From the NCBI RefSeq assembly GCF_010093085.1, contig NZ_MSRC01000006.1, positions 1 to 64,000 on the forward strand: DNA of 64,000 nt, in the 5' to 3' direction. Numbering within the stretch: the stretch's first letter is position 1; every line of letters begins with the position of its first letter. Both the position numbers and the translations under genes were made by a program. The notes beneath the pieces were generated by a model. The model was given only the letters and a program-made list of their open reading frames with translations. It was not told the origin of the DNA and searched no databases. This document shows, piece by piece, positions 1 through 7,923 of the stretch. Origin of the DNA: Bacillus sp. SKDU12 (GTDB lineage: Bacteria; Bacillota; Bacilli; Bacillales; Bacillaceae).

Positions 1-2
1 TC

Positions 3-890
3 GGAAATATCGTTGGTCCAAAAGGTGCGGGTGCCGCGGTGCAAACCACTACCAAGCTTTCTAAAGTAGGTAAAGTGGTTGAAAGCGGAACAGCTGCTAC
101 TCATGTCAATAAAGGAATAAACAAAGGCAAAGCTTACATCAATTCTATTATTAGAAATAAGAATGATCTTGCACTGGTTGGGATTGCACAAGACGTCGAG
201 AATACGTATAACGCAAAAAATACTCCTCTATTAAAAAGTATGATTGAAGATAAAAAAGAGAGTGTTCTCAGAAGATCTGAACGTTCTAACAATAAGGGTG
301 ATGTGGGTTTAGTTAATCGGAATACGGATATTCCTCCCGCCTTTAAACAAGAGAAATTTGCCAGTACATATGAATCCAGACTGAAACAAACTCCTGCAGA
401 AATGAATGCAAAAGTCGTTTTTGAAGGGAAAAGAGGAGAGTCTTTATGTACTCTAAAACCACCACCAGACCCCAAGTTACAGCAAATTTTAAATGAAGCT
501 GGAATTAATGGGATTGAGTATAGAAATGGAGTGCCTGATTTCTCACCTGTAGCAAAAGGCCAAGTTGAGGTTGATTATATGTTAGGTGGGAAAGGACCTA
601 AAGGAAATGCTGCTAGAGGTTATAATTTTAACCAAGCAAATGAAAAATTAGCAGAACAACTTAATAATTCGCCAGAAATGGCTCACAAATTTGGAATGGA
701 ATCTGGTGCAATCAGAGCAAAAGACATAGAAAAATTCCGAGTGAAAAATAACTTAACATGGCATGAACTAAATGATGGAGTTACTATGCAACTTGTGCCA
801 ACGGAAATAAATGCTAAGTTTGGTCATGTTGGTGGAGTTGGTGAGATAAACGCAGGAGCTTTTAAACCTGGAGGATTTACCAATAATTAA
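3..890 (+). CDS. Polymorphic toxin, C-terminal part with HNH/ENDO VII-like nuclease domain (5' end outside window)
   Basis: The frame is open from the first bases of the window, so the true start and any LXG-type secretion domain lie to the left. The GTG at 39 has no ribosome binding site and is internal. The visible 296 residues have a Gly/Ala-rich hinge, a charged linker, and a tip where a NGxPDFSP motif is followed by TWHELNDGVTMQLVP and GHVGG. Spaced W-H, MQLVP and a final GH..GG are typical of HNH/ENDO VII toxin tips in contact-dependent or type VII toxins; a DNase role is inferred. The family norm has a second His where this protein reads WHE and IN. The gene ends 15 bases before a small downstream gene placed like an immunity partner. 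Confidence 0.75.
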   Translation, partial: GNIVGPKGAGAAVQTTTKLSKVGKVVESGTAATHVNKGINKGKAYINSIIRNKNDLALVGIAQDVENTYNAKNTPLLKSMIEDKKESVLRRSERSNNKGDVGLVNRNTDIPPAFKQEKFASTYESRLKQTPAEMNAKVVFEGKRGESLCTLKPPPDPKLQQILNEAGINGIEYRNGVPDFSPVAKGQVEVDYMLGGKGPKGNAARGYNFNQANEKLAEQLNNSPEMAHKFGMESGAIRAKDIEKFRVKNNLTWHELNDGVTMQLVPTEINAKFGHVGGVGEINAGAFKPGGFTNN

Positions 891-905
891 TAAGGAGATT
901 TGAAA

Positions 906-1373
906 ATGACATTAAATGATAAAGTATTTGGAGAACTTGATTATCAGTATCAATGGGTAGGATACAGAAATATAAATTTTTTAGAGAAAGACACAGAGAT
1001 AACGTTATTAATAGGCGGGGAAGAAGATGGAGAATTTGATGAAGGTCAATATGTAGCATATAATTCACTAATGGATAATTGGGAGCAAGTCCAACATAAT
1101 ATATTACGACCGATTCTTGATTATTATAAACAAAAAAGACAGGAACTCGGTTATGATGTTTCAGTGAACGAAGACTATCCATTAATTGAAACAATAGATC
1201 AATTAATTGAACATATTACATTAGTCGGTATTTCTGTTCCTTATGATTTTCTTCGTGAAGGACGTGATATTGGATTATCGTTTGATTGTACTTGGGATGA
1301 AGAAAATGGTTTAGGAGTTCGTCTCATAAATGAAGAAGTAGAAGAGGTAGGTTATCAGGATGTTGCGATTTAA
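906..1373 (+). CDS. Probable immunity protein for the upstream toxin
   Basis: This is a 155-residue acidic soluble protein with no signal peptide or membrane segment. It starts at ATG 906 behind AAGGAG at 892-897; the in-frame TTG at 900 is too close to that site. The N-terminal half alternates aromatic and acidic residues (FGELDYQYQWVGYRN), and a central segment EGQYVAYNSLMDNWEQV is followed by helix-rich sequence. The pattern resembles the DUF6985/DUF2004-like group often found beside polymorphic toxins, but I cannot assign a family with certainty. Acidity, small size and position directly after the nuclease gene support an immunity role by inference. Confidence 0.7.
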   Translation: MTLNDKVFGELDYQYQWVGYRNINFLEKDTEITLLIGGEEDGEFDEGQYVAYNSLMDNWEQVQHNILRPILDYYKQKRQELGYDVSVNEDYPLIETIDQLIEHITLVGISVPYDFLREGRDIGLSFDCTWDEENGLGVRLINEEVEEVGYQDVAI

Positions 1374-1525
1374 AGTACTGCGAAGATTTTCTAAATAGCG
1401 ATCTAACTAAAGAAGAAAAGGAAGACATTATAAAGTGTAATGCAGAAATATACTTCCCGACAATTGGATTATCACCTATAGAATGGTTGAAAAGCGTAAT
1501 AGAAAAACTAAAAGAAGCTATTTAA
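1361..1525 (+). pseudogene. Decayed coding fragment after the immunity gene
   Basis: From about 1379 to the TAA at 1523-1525 one frame reads as real protein (CEDFLNSDLTKEEKEDIIKC, then NAEIYFPTIGLSPIEWLKSV and a Lys-rich helix), but it has no start codon of its own. An ATG at 1360 overlapping the end of the immunity gene begins MLRFK in another frame. Joining it to the fragment needs a one-base shift near 1373, giving MLRFKYCEDFL. I read this as a frameshifted or 5'-truncated remnant of a small protein, perhaps a second immunity gene. The product is unrecognised. Confidence 0.45.
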
Positions 1526-1536
1526 AAGAAACACTG

Positions 1537-1566
1537 AAAGGCCCCCTTTTATGAGCGGCCTTTTTA
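1537..1566 (+). terminator. Intrinsic terminator after toxin/immunity genes
   Basis: AAAGGCC at 1537-1543 pairs with GGCCTTT at 1557-1563 and is followed by a short T run. It closes the toxin/immunity unit and separates it from the opposed amidase remnant. Confidence 0.6.
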
Positions 1567-1568
1567 TA

Positions 1569-1781
1569 TTACTTCAATTCCGCTTCAATTTTCACCTTAG
1601 TCTTCGGATCATAAATACCATCTGCGGACAGCCCGCACCTACTCTGGAACCGTCTGACTGCATTTGCTATTTTCGGACCATAATAGCTATCGATACCGAA
1701 GTTTTCGGCTTTCTTATCTGGGTAGAAATGCAATGCGCGACAGTGCTGCTTGGCAGCATCACTAGCTGAGCTATTCAACAA
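1569..1781 (-). pseudogene. Phage-type amidase remnant: C-terminal peptidoglycan-binding repeat
   Basis: About 70 residues are left, ending in a typical PG_binding_1 repeat: FGIDSYYGPKIANAVRRFQ, then GLSADGIYDPKTK. This is the C-terminal wall-binding tail of CwlA/XlyA-like N-acetylmuramoyl-L-alanine amidases of Bacillus prophages. No catalytic amidase domain precedes it, and the only starts are TTG codons near 1781 without a convincing ribosome binding site. It is therefore a decayed fragment. It marks the region as the residue of a prophage-like element next to the tRNA-Val gene. Confidence 0.7.
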
Positions 1782-1833
1782 TTTTAACCCTAAAAAGAGA
1801 CACGACCAATAAATTTCGAGTCAAAAGTCAAGT

Positions 1834-1855
1834 TCGCCAACAACTCGCCAACAAC
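1834..1855. repeat. Two tandem copies of an 11-bp repeat next to tRNA-Val
   Basis: TCGCCAACAAC occurs at 1834-1844 and again, directly abutting, at 1845-1855, followed by TCTCG. It lies between the amidase remnant and the tRNA terminator, where an integrated element would meet the chromosome. Short direct repeats like this can be integrase arm sites, but no integrase is visible in this window. Confidence 0.5.
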
Positions 1856-1883
1856 TCTCGAATTTGATTTTATTAAAGCAAAG

Positions 1884-1911
1884 TAAAAAACCCTTGCTGC
1901 GCAAGGGTTTA
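1884..1911 (-). terminator. Terminator of the tRNA-Val gene
   Basis: AACCCTTGC and GCAAGGGTT (1889-1909) form a perfect 9-bp stem around a TGC loop. On the minus strand it is followed by a six-T run. It lies a few bases past the tRNA 3' end. Confidence 0.85.
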
Positions 1912-1916
1912 AGCTA

Positions 1917-1989
1917 TGATTCCGACTGGGCTCGAACCAGCGACCTCTACCCTGTCAAGGTAGCGCTCTCCCAGCTGAGCTACGGAATC
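1917..1989 (-). tRNA. tRNA-Val (anticodon GAC)
   Basis: On the minus strand the 73-nt sequence folds as a complete cloverleaf. The acceptor arm GATTCCG pairs with CGGAATC and the discriminator is A. The D arm contains AGCTCAGCTGGGAGAGC, the anticodon stem CTACC/GGTAG holds the loop TTGACAG with anticodon GAC, and the T arm carries GGTTCGAGCC. CCA is not encoded (the next bases are TAG), as is common for Bacillus single tRNA genes. It has its own strong promoter and terminator. In strain 168 a single Val tRNA sits between yjcL and a prophage-like segment, which matches this position. Confidence 0.95.
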
Positions 1990-2038
1990 ATGATATGTAT
2001 GTGTTGCTGGGTATGTGGTTGTCTTTCTGACAAGGTCT

Positions 2039-2067
2039 ATTATATAACTTCCTCCTCTATTCGTCAA
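2039..2067 (-). promoter_or_regulatory. SigA promoter of tRNA-Val
   Basis: On the minus strand TTGACG (2062-2067) and a perfect TATAAT (2039-2044) are separated by 17 bp, about 50 bases upstream of the tRNA. It matches the housekeeping sigma consensus at 11 of 12 positions. Confidence 0.85.
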
Positions 2068-2095
2068 CTACTTTTCAGAAACTCTTTTTTGAAAC

Positions 2096-2124
2096 TTGCT
2101 GTTTAGTTTGTAGGCCATTATAAT
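2096..2124 (+). promoter_or_regulatory. Probable SigA promoter of yjcL
   Basis: TTGCTG (2096-2101), a 17-bp spacer and TATAAT (2119-2124) lie 37 bases before the yjcL start. Confidence 0.6.
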
Positions 2125-2160
2125 ATGTCTTAATTTTCTAACATTAGAGGGTGATGTGGC

Positions 2161-3351
2161 TTGCATTCTTTAATTTCTTCCGATGATGTATGGGGATTGT
2201 GGGGGTTTATTGCGGTGTGGGCGGCAGTGAGTATTGGACTGGAGCAACGCTTTAAGTGGGCGTCTGCTGTGTCTGGGGCTGTCATTGCGCTTGCAGGTGC
2301 AATGGTGTTTACAAATATAGGGGTGCTTCCTGTTGAGTCGCCTGTATATGATACCGTATGGGCTTATGTGGTGCCGCTTGCAATTCCCCTTTTGCTGTTC
2401 CAGATCAATGTGCGGCAGATTTTTAAGGCAAGCAGGCGATTGCTGTTTATGTTTCTGATTAGCTCCGCTGGCACTGTCCTTGGGAGCATCCTCGCTTTTT
2501 TCATTTTCAAACAGCATATTCCTTATCTCGATAAAATTGGCGGGATGATCAGCGCTTCTTATATCGGCGGCGGGGTCAACTTTGCTGCGTTAGCGGCGAA
2601 ATTTGAAACACCGGGGGAATATGTATCTGCTACTGTTGTGGCTGATCATTTTATGATGGCGCTCCTATTTTTTATTTTAATCAGCATTCCGGCACTAAAA
2701 TGGTTTCAACAGCATTATGCTATGCCATTTGAAGAAAAAGCAAAAGCTGAGGGGGATAGCGGAAAGAGTGCAGAAAGCTATTGGAAACGAAAGGATATTT
2801 CTTTAAAGGATATCGCTTTTCATGCCGGTGCTGCTTTTGCGCTTGTGGCGGTTAGTGTGAAGGTTTCCGGTTATGTGAAAAGCATGTTTTCTCATCCTCT
2901 GGTGACTGGAACGTTTGGCGATCAGTATCTGATCCTTACATCCTTAACTATTCTGGTCGTCTTTCTCTTCCCGCATTTTTTCGAGAAGCTCAATGGATCA
3001 CAGGAGCTTGGAACCTTTTTAATTTATTTATTTTTTGTGGTGATTGGCATTCCGGCAGATCTGCGCTTCATTGTCACCAATGCGCCTCTTATTCTGTTAT
3101 TTGTCTTCCTTGTTGCCATCAGTAATTTAGTGATTTCCTTAGCTATCGGGAAATTGGTCCGCGTGCACCTTGAAGAAATTTTGCTCGCTGTCAATGCTGC
3201 TGTCGGGGGGCCAACGACCGCTGCTGCGATGGCAATCGCCAAGGGCTGGCATGATCTTGTGGGGCCGATCATGCTTGTCGGTACGCTCGGTTACTTCATT
3301 GGAAATTATGTTGGCACCTTTATGGGAAATTGGTTTTCTTCTTTCTTATAA
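2161..3351 (+). CDS. yjcL: DUF819 family integral membrane protein YjcL
   Basis: This 396-residue, strongly hydrophobic protein has about ten membrane segments. Hallmarks of the DUF819 family are GGGVNFAALA near residue 140 and AAVGGPTTAAAMAIAKGWHDLVGP near the C-terminus, the latter resembling the paired re-entrant regions of sodium-coupled carriers. A charged hydrophilic loop (EEKAKAEGDSGKSAESYWKR) divides the two halves. The start is TTG at 2161 behind GAGGGTGAT; no in-frame ATG or GTG is better placed. The substrate is unknown. The gene stands alone with its own promoter and abuts yjcK, whose start is 69 bases downstream. Confidence 0.9.
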   Translation: MHSLISSDDVWGLWGFIAVWAAVSIGLEQRFKWASAVSGAVIALAGAMVFTNIGVLPVESPVYDTVWAYVVPLAIPLLLFQINVRQIFKASRRLLFMFLISSAGTVLGSILAFFIFKQHIPYLDKIGGMISASYIGGGVNFAALAAKFETPGEYVSATVVADHFMMALLFFILISIPALKWFQQHYAMPFEEKAKAEGDSGKSAESYWKRKDISLKDIAFHAGAAFALVAVSVKVSGYVKSMFSHPLVTGTFGDQYLILTSLTILVVFLFPHFFEKLNGSQELGTFLIYLFFVVIGIPADLRFIVTNAPLILLFVFLVAISNLVISLAIGKLVRVHLEEILLAVNAAVGGPTTAAAMAIAKGWHDLVGPIMLVGTLGYFIGNYVGTFMGNWFSSFL

Positions 3352-3419
3352 AAAGGGTTTTTACACTTTCCTCAGAATATGTAAGAGTAATGCTGACAAG
3401 AGGACGGAGAGATCAATGT

Positions 3420-3965
3420 ATGTTAAAAGGAAATACCATTTATATAAAGCATTTAGATGTAAAGGATGCAGAAGAAAACCTGCGGCTGCAAAGCGAAAAC
3501 CGGGATTTTTTTGAACAGTTTTCCATGATTCGTGCAGACGATTATTATACGGTTGATGGGCAAAGAAAACAAATTACCGAGTATTGGCAAAGACAGGAGG
3601 ATGATGAAGAATATCATTTTGGCATTTTTATAGCATCAAACGATTCCTTAATCGGGACAGTTTCGCTTTTCCAACTCATCCGCGGGGCGCTGCAAACTGC
3701 ATTCATCGGATATTTTTTAGACAAAGCCCATAATGGAAAGGGTTTTATGACAGAGGCAGTCAGATTGATTGTTGATTTTGCATTTCACGAATTGAAATTG
3801 CATCGGATTGAAGCCGGTGTGATGCCCCGCAACATCGGGTCTATGCGTGTATTGGAAAAAGCGGGATTTCATAAAGAAGGCATTGCCAGAAAAAATGTGA
3901 AAATTAACGGCGTCTGGGAGGATCATCAAGTCCTCGCAATTTTGAATCCTAATGATAATATATAA
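3420..3965 (+). CDS. yjcK: GNAT acetyltransferase YjcK (RimJ/RimL-like)
   Basis: This 181-residue protein has the GNAT fold typical of ribosomal-protein N-acetyltransferases. The signs are GYFLDKAHNGKGFMTEAV (acetyl-CoA loop, near residue 110), then HRIEAGVMPRNIGSMRVLEK and AGFHKEGIARK, which are characteristic of the RimJ subgroup. The start is ATG 3420 behind GGACGGAGAG; longer readings into the yjcL 3' end lack a ribosome binding site. It probably acetylates an N-terminal or small-molecule amine in the cytoplasm; the true substrate is unknown. It may be read through from yjcL and ends at a strong terminator. Confidence 0.88.
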   Translation: MLKGNTIYIKHLDVKDAEENLRLQSENRDFFEQFSMIRADDYYTVDGQRKQITEYWQRQEDDEEYHFGIFIASNDSLIGTVSLFQLIRGALQTAFIGYFLDKAHNGKGFMTEAVRLIVDFAFHELKLHRIEAGVMPRNIGSMRVLEKAGFHKEGIARKNVKINGVWEDHQVLAILNPNDNI

Positions 3966-3970
3966 TAGAA

Positions 3971-3999
3971 GAAGCCGAGTTATCCCCGGCTTCTTTTTT
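3971..3999 (+). terminator. Terminator of yjcK
   Basis: GAAGCCG (3971-3977) pairs with CGGCTTC (3987-3993) and is followed by TTTTTT. It reaches the last codons of the convergent metC gene. Confidence 0.85.
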
Positions 4000-5173
4000 A
4001 ACGAACTGGCACGGGAGCAATTTGCTTCAGCGCTTGTTCGAAATCACGTTCTAAATCGTCTGCGTGTTCGACACCCACACTAAGACGGAGCAGACCGTCT
4101 GTAATACCGCGTTTTTCACGCTCTTCCTTAGGCATTGCCGCGTGAGACATTGTTGCAGGATAAGACAAAATGGATTCTACTGCACCAAGGCTGACAGCAA
4201 AGACAGGAAGTGATACGTTTTCTACTAATGCCTTAACAGCCTCTTTGCTTTCAAGCTCAAAGGATAGCACGGCGCCCGCTCCCACCGACTGGCTTTTATG
4301 CGTTTCAGCGCCCGGATGATCAGACAGCCCTGGATAATACACGCGTTTCACCGCCGAATGCTTCTGGAAAAACTCCGCAAGCCGCTGCGCTGTTTGGCTC
4401 GCTTTTTCTAAACGGACCTGTAATGTTTTTAAGCCGCGTAGCACGAGCCAGCAATCTTGCACGCCAAGGACGGCGCCAAACGCGTTTTGCAGCTTATACA
4501 GCTGCTTCCCAAGCTCTTCATCCTTGACAGCAGCCAGTCCTGACAGCACATCGCTGTGTCCGCTCAAGAATTTCGTTGCACTATGAAGCACAATATCCAC
4601 GCCAAGATCAAGCGGACGCTGCAGTGCCGGTGTCATGAATGTGTTGTCCAGAAAGGTCAGACAGCCGTTTTCTTTTGCAAGCTGAACAACTGCTTTAATA
4701 TCAGTGATCCCCAGTGTCGGATTTGACGGTGTCTCCATATAAATAACCTTTGTGTTCGGCTTGATCTTCCGCGCTACTTCATTCGTATCCGTCATGTCGA
4801 CAAATGTATGCTCAATGCCAAACCGGGTCAGCACCTCTGTCACCATACGGAAGGTTCCGCCGTATACATCTTCCGTCACAAGAACGTGATCGCCCTGTGA
4901 CAGAAGTAAAAATGCTGTTGAGATTGCAGCCATGCCTGAACTAAAAGCAAATCCTCTCGTTCCGCCTTCCAGTGCGGCAATTGTTTCTTCGAGAGCTGTT
5001 CTTGTCGGCGTGCCTGAGCGGCTGTAATCGTATGAGCCAAACTCTTCAAATGAAGATTGATGAAAAGTCGATGCGTGCTGGATCGGTACACTGACTGCCC
5101 CTGTTGATCCGTCTGTTTTAAATGGATTGTGCACGAGCTGGGTTTCCAGCGTCCAATTATTATGATTACTCAA
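3998..5173 (-). CDS. metC: Cystathionine beta-lyase MetC
   Basis: This 391-residue PLP enzyme of the Cys/Met metabolism family converts cystathionine to homocysteine, pyruvate and ammonia. Diagnostic segments are the N-terminal YSRSGTPTR, the cofactor region FSSGMAAIS, METPSNPTLG, and the Schiff-base lysine in HSATKFLSGHSD near residue 200. Full family length, no signal peptide. It overlaps the end of metI by 8 bp and is translated as the second gene of the metI-metC operon under the upstream SAM riboswitch. In strain 168 it is the former yjcJ. Confidence 0.95.
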   Translation of the reverse strand: MSNHNNWTLETQLVHNPFKTDGSTGAVSVPIQHASTFHQSSFEEFGSYDYSRSGTPTRTALEETIAALEGGTRGFAFSSGMAAISTAFLLLSQGDHVLVTEDVYGGTFRMVTEVLTRFGIEHTFVDMTDTNEVARKIKPNTKVIYMETPSNPTLGITDIKAVVQLAKENGCLTFLDNTFMTPALQRPLDLGVDIVLHSATKFLSGHSDVLSGLAAVKDEELGKQLYKLQNAFGAVLGVQDCWLVLRGLKTLQVRLEKASQTAQRLAEFFQKHSAVKRVYYPGLSDHPGAETHKSQSVGAGAVLSFELESKEAVKALVENVSLPVFAVSLGAVESILSYPATMSHAAMPKEEREKRGITDGLLRLSVGVEHADDLERDFEQALKQIAPVPVR

Positions 5174-6287
5174 ATGAAACAGCTCCCTCTTTAACCTGAC
5201 ATAGCGCTTGTTTTAGATCCTCTTTTAAATCGTCTGCATGTTCTATTCCGACCGAAAAACGCAGCAGGCGATTGCAGACTCCGTTTGCGATACGGATATC
5301 TTCAGGAATATCCATGTGTGTCTGTGTGGCAGGATATGTAATGAAGCTCTCCACCCCGCCGAGGCTTTCTGCAAAACAGATTGTTTTCAGCGCTTTTAAA
5401 AATGGATTGATCCACTCTTCGTTTTGCAATCGGAAGGACAGCATGCCGCCTTTACCCGGATACAGCACATCCGCAATTTCTTCCCGATCTTCTAAAAACG
5501 CCGCAAGCTCCTGTGCGTTTGCCTGATGCTGGCGCATTCTGAGACTGAGCGTCTTCATTCCTCTCATCAAAAGCCACGAATCAAACGGAGGCAGGACGGC
5601 GCCGATTGCATTTTGATGCTGAAACATTTCCTCTCCAAGCTTCTCATCCTTTACAACGACAAGTCCCGCAAGCAAGTCGTTATGCCCGCCTAAATACTTG
5701 GTTGCGCTGTGAATCACAATGTCTGCCCCCAGTTCAAGCGGACGCTGCAAAACCGGTGTATAAAATGTATTATCTACGATCAGCAGAAGACCGTGCTCTT
5801 GAGTGATCCGAGCAATTTTTTCAATGTCCGCCTCTTGCATGAGCGGATTTGTCGGTGTTTCCACAAACACCGCTTTGGTATTCGGCGTTACCTTTGAGCG
5901 TAAACAGTCCTCATCGCTAAAATCATCATAATGAAAGGTCAATCCGTATTTTTTCCATTCATTTTCAAACAAACGGTACGTGCCGCCATATAAGTCCGAT
6001 GAAACGATCAGTTCATCTCCGCTTTTAAACAGTGCCATAATCGTTTGGATGGCTGCCATTCCCGAACTGAAGGCAAGCCCTCTCGCTCCGTTTTCTAAAC
6101 TGGCGATTGCGTCCTCGACAAGCTGGCGTGTCGGGTTTTTCGTCCGAACATAATCAAATCCAGTCGATTCCCCGATCCCCCTGTGGCGGTATGCTGTTGA
6201 TAAATAAATAGGAGGACTCACTGTTCCCGTTACTTCGTCGCTTCGGTTCCCGATTTGGGCTAATTTCGTTTCAACGTGCTGTGACAT
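5166..6287 (-). CDS. metI: Cystathionine gamma-synthase / O-acetylhomoserine thiolyase MetI
   Basis: This 373-residue PLP enzyme makes cystathionine from O-acetylhomoserine and cysteine (or homocysteine with sulfide). It carries YVRTKNPTRQ, FSSGMAAIQT and VETPTNPLMQ, with the PLP lysine in HSATKYLGGHND. I chose ATG 6287 (MSQHVETKLAQIG) behind GGAAGGTG. A longer frame would read back into the riboswitch terminator and is not a gene. It is the first gene of metI-metC (old name yjcI). Expression is expected to fall when S-adenosylmethionine is plentiful. Confidence 0.95.
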   Translation of the reverse strand: MSQHVETKLAQIGNRSDEVTGTVSPPIYLSTAYRHRGIGESTGFDYVRTKNPTRQLVEDAIASLENGARGLAFSSGMAAIQTIMALFKSGDELIVSSDLYGGTYRLFENEWKKYGLTFHYDDFSDEDCLRSKVTPNTKAVFVETPTNPLMQEADIEKIARITQEHGLLLIVDNTFYTPVLQRPLELGADIVIHSATKYLGGHNDLLAGLVVVKDEKLGEEMFQHQNAIGAVLPPFDSWLLMRGMKTLSLRMRQHQANAQELAAFLEDREEIADVLYPGKGGMLSFRLQNEEWINPFLKALKTICFAESLGGVESFITYPATQTHMDIPEDIRIANGVCNRLLRFSVGIEHADDLKEDLKQALCQVKEGAVSFE

Positions 6288-6312
6288 AGAGCTGACACCT
6301 TCCCTTTTCATA

Positions 6313-6346
6313 ATAAAAAACCCCTTCTTGATAAGAAGAAGGGGTT
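6313..6346 (-). terminator. SAM-riboswitch expression-platform terminator
   Basis: AACCCCTTCTT (6319-6329) pairs with AAGAAGGGGTT (6336-6346), and the minus strand continues with six Ts. It lies between the aptamer and the metI start. Its upstream neighbour CTTCTTCTTATC overlaps aptamer closing helix P1, as expected for an S-box attenuator. Confidence 0.9.
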
Positions 6347-6357
6347 TAACGCTTCTT

Positions 6358-6476
6358 CTTATCTTCCAAGCATAAAAAACGCTTGCTGGATTTAGCACCT
6401 TGGCGCTTTGCACTTATGCAAAACAGGCCGGTTGCTGAGGTTTCTAAGGGCCAGTCCCTCCACCTCTCACGATAAG
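6358..6476 (-). promoter_or_regulatory. SAM-I riboswitch (S-box) of metI-metC
   Basis: On the minus strand the leader starts CTTATCGTGAGAGGTGGAGG, continues ACTGGCCC, GAAACCTCAGCAACCGG, then GTGCAAAGCGCCAAGGTGC, and closes with GATAAG. These are the conserved S-box core elements in order, with P1 formed by CTTATC (6471-6476) and GATAAG (6358-6363). Binding of S-adenosylmethionine stabilises P1 and favours the downstream terminator. Confidence 0.95.
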
Positions 6477-6506
6477 AAATATCGATTGAAATTTTCTGAT
6501 TGTTTT

Positions 6507-6535
6507 ATATTAGCGCAATTTGCAGTTTATTTCAA
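6507..6535 (-). promoter_or_regulatory. SigA promoter of metI-metC
   Basis: TTGAAA (6530-6535), a 17-bp spacer and TAATAT (6507-6512) on the minus strand lie about 30 bases upstream of the S-box. Confidence 0.8.
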
Positions 6536-6642
6536 CACTTTTTTGTTCGAGTTCCGAACGGTTTAAAGAGAGAAATTTCTAATAATTCATGGTACAATAA
6601 TGGCAAATAGCAAGAAAGTCTAGTGATGTCCTGGAGGAATAT

Positions 6643-7368
6643 ATGATGGCACCGAAAAACGGCACAGTACAAGAAAAAAAGTTCTTTTCAAAAGAGCTTA
6701 ATGAGGAAATGACATTGCTCGTTTATCTGCCGTCCAACTACTCCCCTCTCTATAAATACCATGTCATTATCGCACAGGACGGGCATGATTATTTCCGGCT
6801 GGGGAGAATCGGCAGACAGGTTGAAGAATTGCTTTCCAAACGGGAAATAGAACGGTGTATAGTTATCGGTGTGCCTTATAAGGATGTAAAAGAGCGCAGA
6901 AAAACCTACCATCCGGAAGGCTCAAAATTTTCGGCCTATAAACGGTTCATCGCCCATGAGCTCGTTCCGTTTGCTGACGAGGCGTATCCTACCTATCAGA
7001 TCGGCTACGGGCGAACACTGATCGGGGACTCGCTTGGAGCGACCATATCGCTTATGACAGCGCTTGATTATCCAAATATGTTTGGAAATATTATCATGCA
7101 GTCTCCTTATGTTGACAAACATGTTTTGGAAGCTCTCAAACAGTCGGGCGATATCAAACACCTCTCTATTTATCATCAAATCGGAACAAAAGAAACCGAC
7201 GTCCACACGACAGACGGAAGCATTCTGGATTTTACAAAACCGAATCAGGAGCTGAAACAGCTGCTGGAGGAGAAGCTTTCCGATTATGAATTTGAACCAT
7301 TTGAGGGCGATCACAAATGGACATATTGGCAGCCGCTCATCACGCCTGCGCTGAAAAAAATGCTTTGA
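6643..7368 (+). CDS. yjcH: Esterase-like alpha/beta hydrolase YjcH
   Basis: This 241-residue cytoplasmic protein has the enterochelin-esterase-like fold. A central [11 protein letters not shown] gives the GxSxG nucleophile elbow (as GDSLG) near residue 128. A C-terminal [12 protein letters not shown] supplies the likely catalytic His. It starts at ATG 6643 (or the adjacent ATG 6646) behind TGGAGGA. It heads the apparent yjcH-yjcG-yjcF operon, with 35 bases to yjcG. The natural ester substrate is unknown. Confidence 0.88.
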   Translation: MMAPKNGTVQEKKFFSKELNEEMTLLVYLPSNYSPLYKYHVIIAQDGHDYFRLGRIGRQVEELLSKREIERCIVIGVPYKDVKERRKTYHPEGSKFSAYKRFIAHELVPFADEAYPTYQIGYGRTLIGDSLGATISLMTALDYPNMFGNIIMQSPYVDKHVLEALKQSGDIKHLSIYHQIGTKETDVHTTDGSILDFTKPNQELKQLLEEKLSDYEFEPFEGDHKWTYWQPLITPALKKML

Positions 7369-7403
7369 CACTTTATCATAATTTATTTCAGGAGGGACAT
7401 ACT

Positions 7404-7919
7404 ATGAAATATGGAATCGTTTTATTCCCATCAAAAAAACTCCAAGACCTTGCGAACTCTTACAGAAAGCGCTATGACCCAAGCTATTCCCTGATCCCGC
7501 CTCATTTGACGCTGAGAGCATCGTTTGAATGTGCGGATGAGAAAGCGGATCAGCTTGTATCCCATCTGAGAAACATCGCAAAGGAGTCCCATCCGCTCGT
7601 TCTCAAAATGACAAAATACAGCTCATTTGCCCCTGTTAATAATGTCATTTACATCAAAGCAGAGCCGACGGAAGAATTAAAAACCCTCAATGAAAAGTTA
7701 TACACCGGTGTGCTGGCTGGTGAACAGGAATATAGTTTTGTTCCGCACATAACGGTCGGTCAAAACCTTTCCGACGATGAACATTCAGATGTGCTGGGAC
7801 AATTAAAAATGCAGGAAGTATCTCATGAAGAAATCGCAGACCGTTTTCACTTGCTTTACCAGTTAGATAACGGATCGTGGACAGTATATGAAACCTTCTT
7901 GCTGGGCGGAGGAGAATAA
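7404..7919 (+). CDS. yjcG: 2H phosphoesterase superfamily protein YjcG
   Basis: This 171-residue protein has the two HxT/S motifs of the 2H (LigT/2'-5' RNA ligase-like) superfamily: [10 protein letters not shown] near residue 34 and [10 protein letters not shown] near residue 116. The pair would bind a phosphodiester in a symmetric cleft. Start ATG 7404 follows GGAGGG. The stop codon is 4 bases before the TTG start of yjcF, so translation is probably coupled. Activity on RNA or cyclic nucleotides is possible but not shown by the sequence. Confidence 0.9.
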   Translation: MKYGIVLFPSKKLQDLANSYRKRYDPSYSLIPPHLTLRASFECADEKADQLVSHLRNIAKESHPLVLKMTKYSSFAPVNNVIYIKAEPTEELKTLNEKLYTGVLAGEQEYSFVPHITVGQNLSDDEHSDVLGQLKMQEVSHEEIADRFHLLYQLDNGSWTVYETFLLGGGE

Positions 7920-7923
7920 TCGT

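Noticed and set aside
39-41. GTG as start of the toxin gene
   Set aside because: The same frame is open to the left edge and no ribosome binding site precedes 39; the gene is cut by the window edge.
1551-1769. 72-codon plus-strand frame over the amidase remnant
   Set aside because: Antisense to the clear PG-binding repeat on the minus strand, with no ribosome binding site.
6288-6413. N-terminal extension of MetI
   Set aside because: The extra codons translate the SAM-riboswitch and its terminator; the ATG at 6287 has the ribosome binding site.
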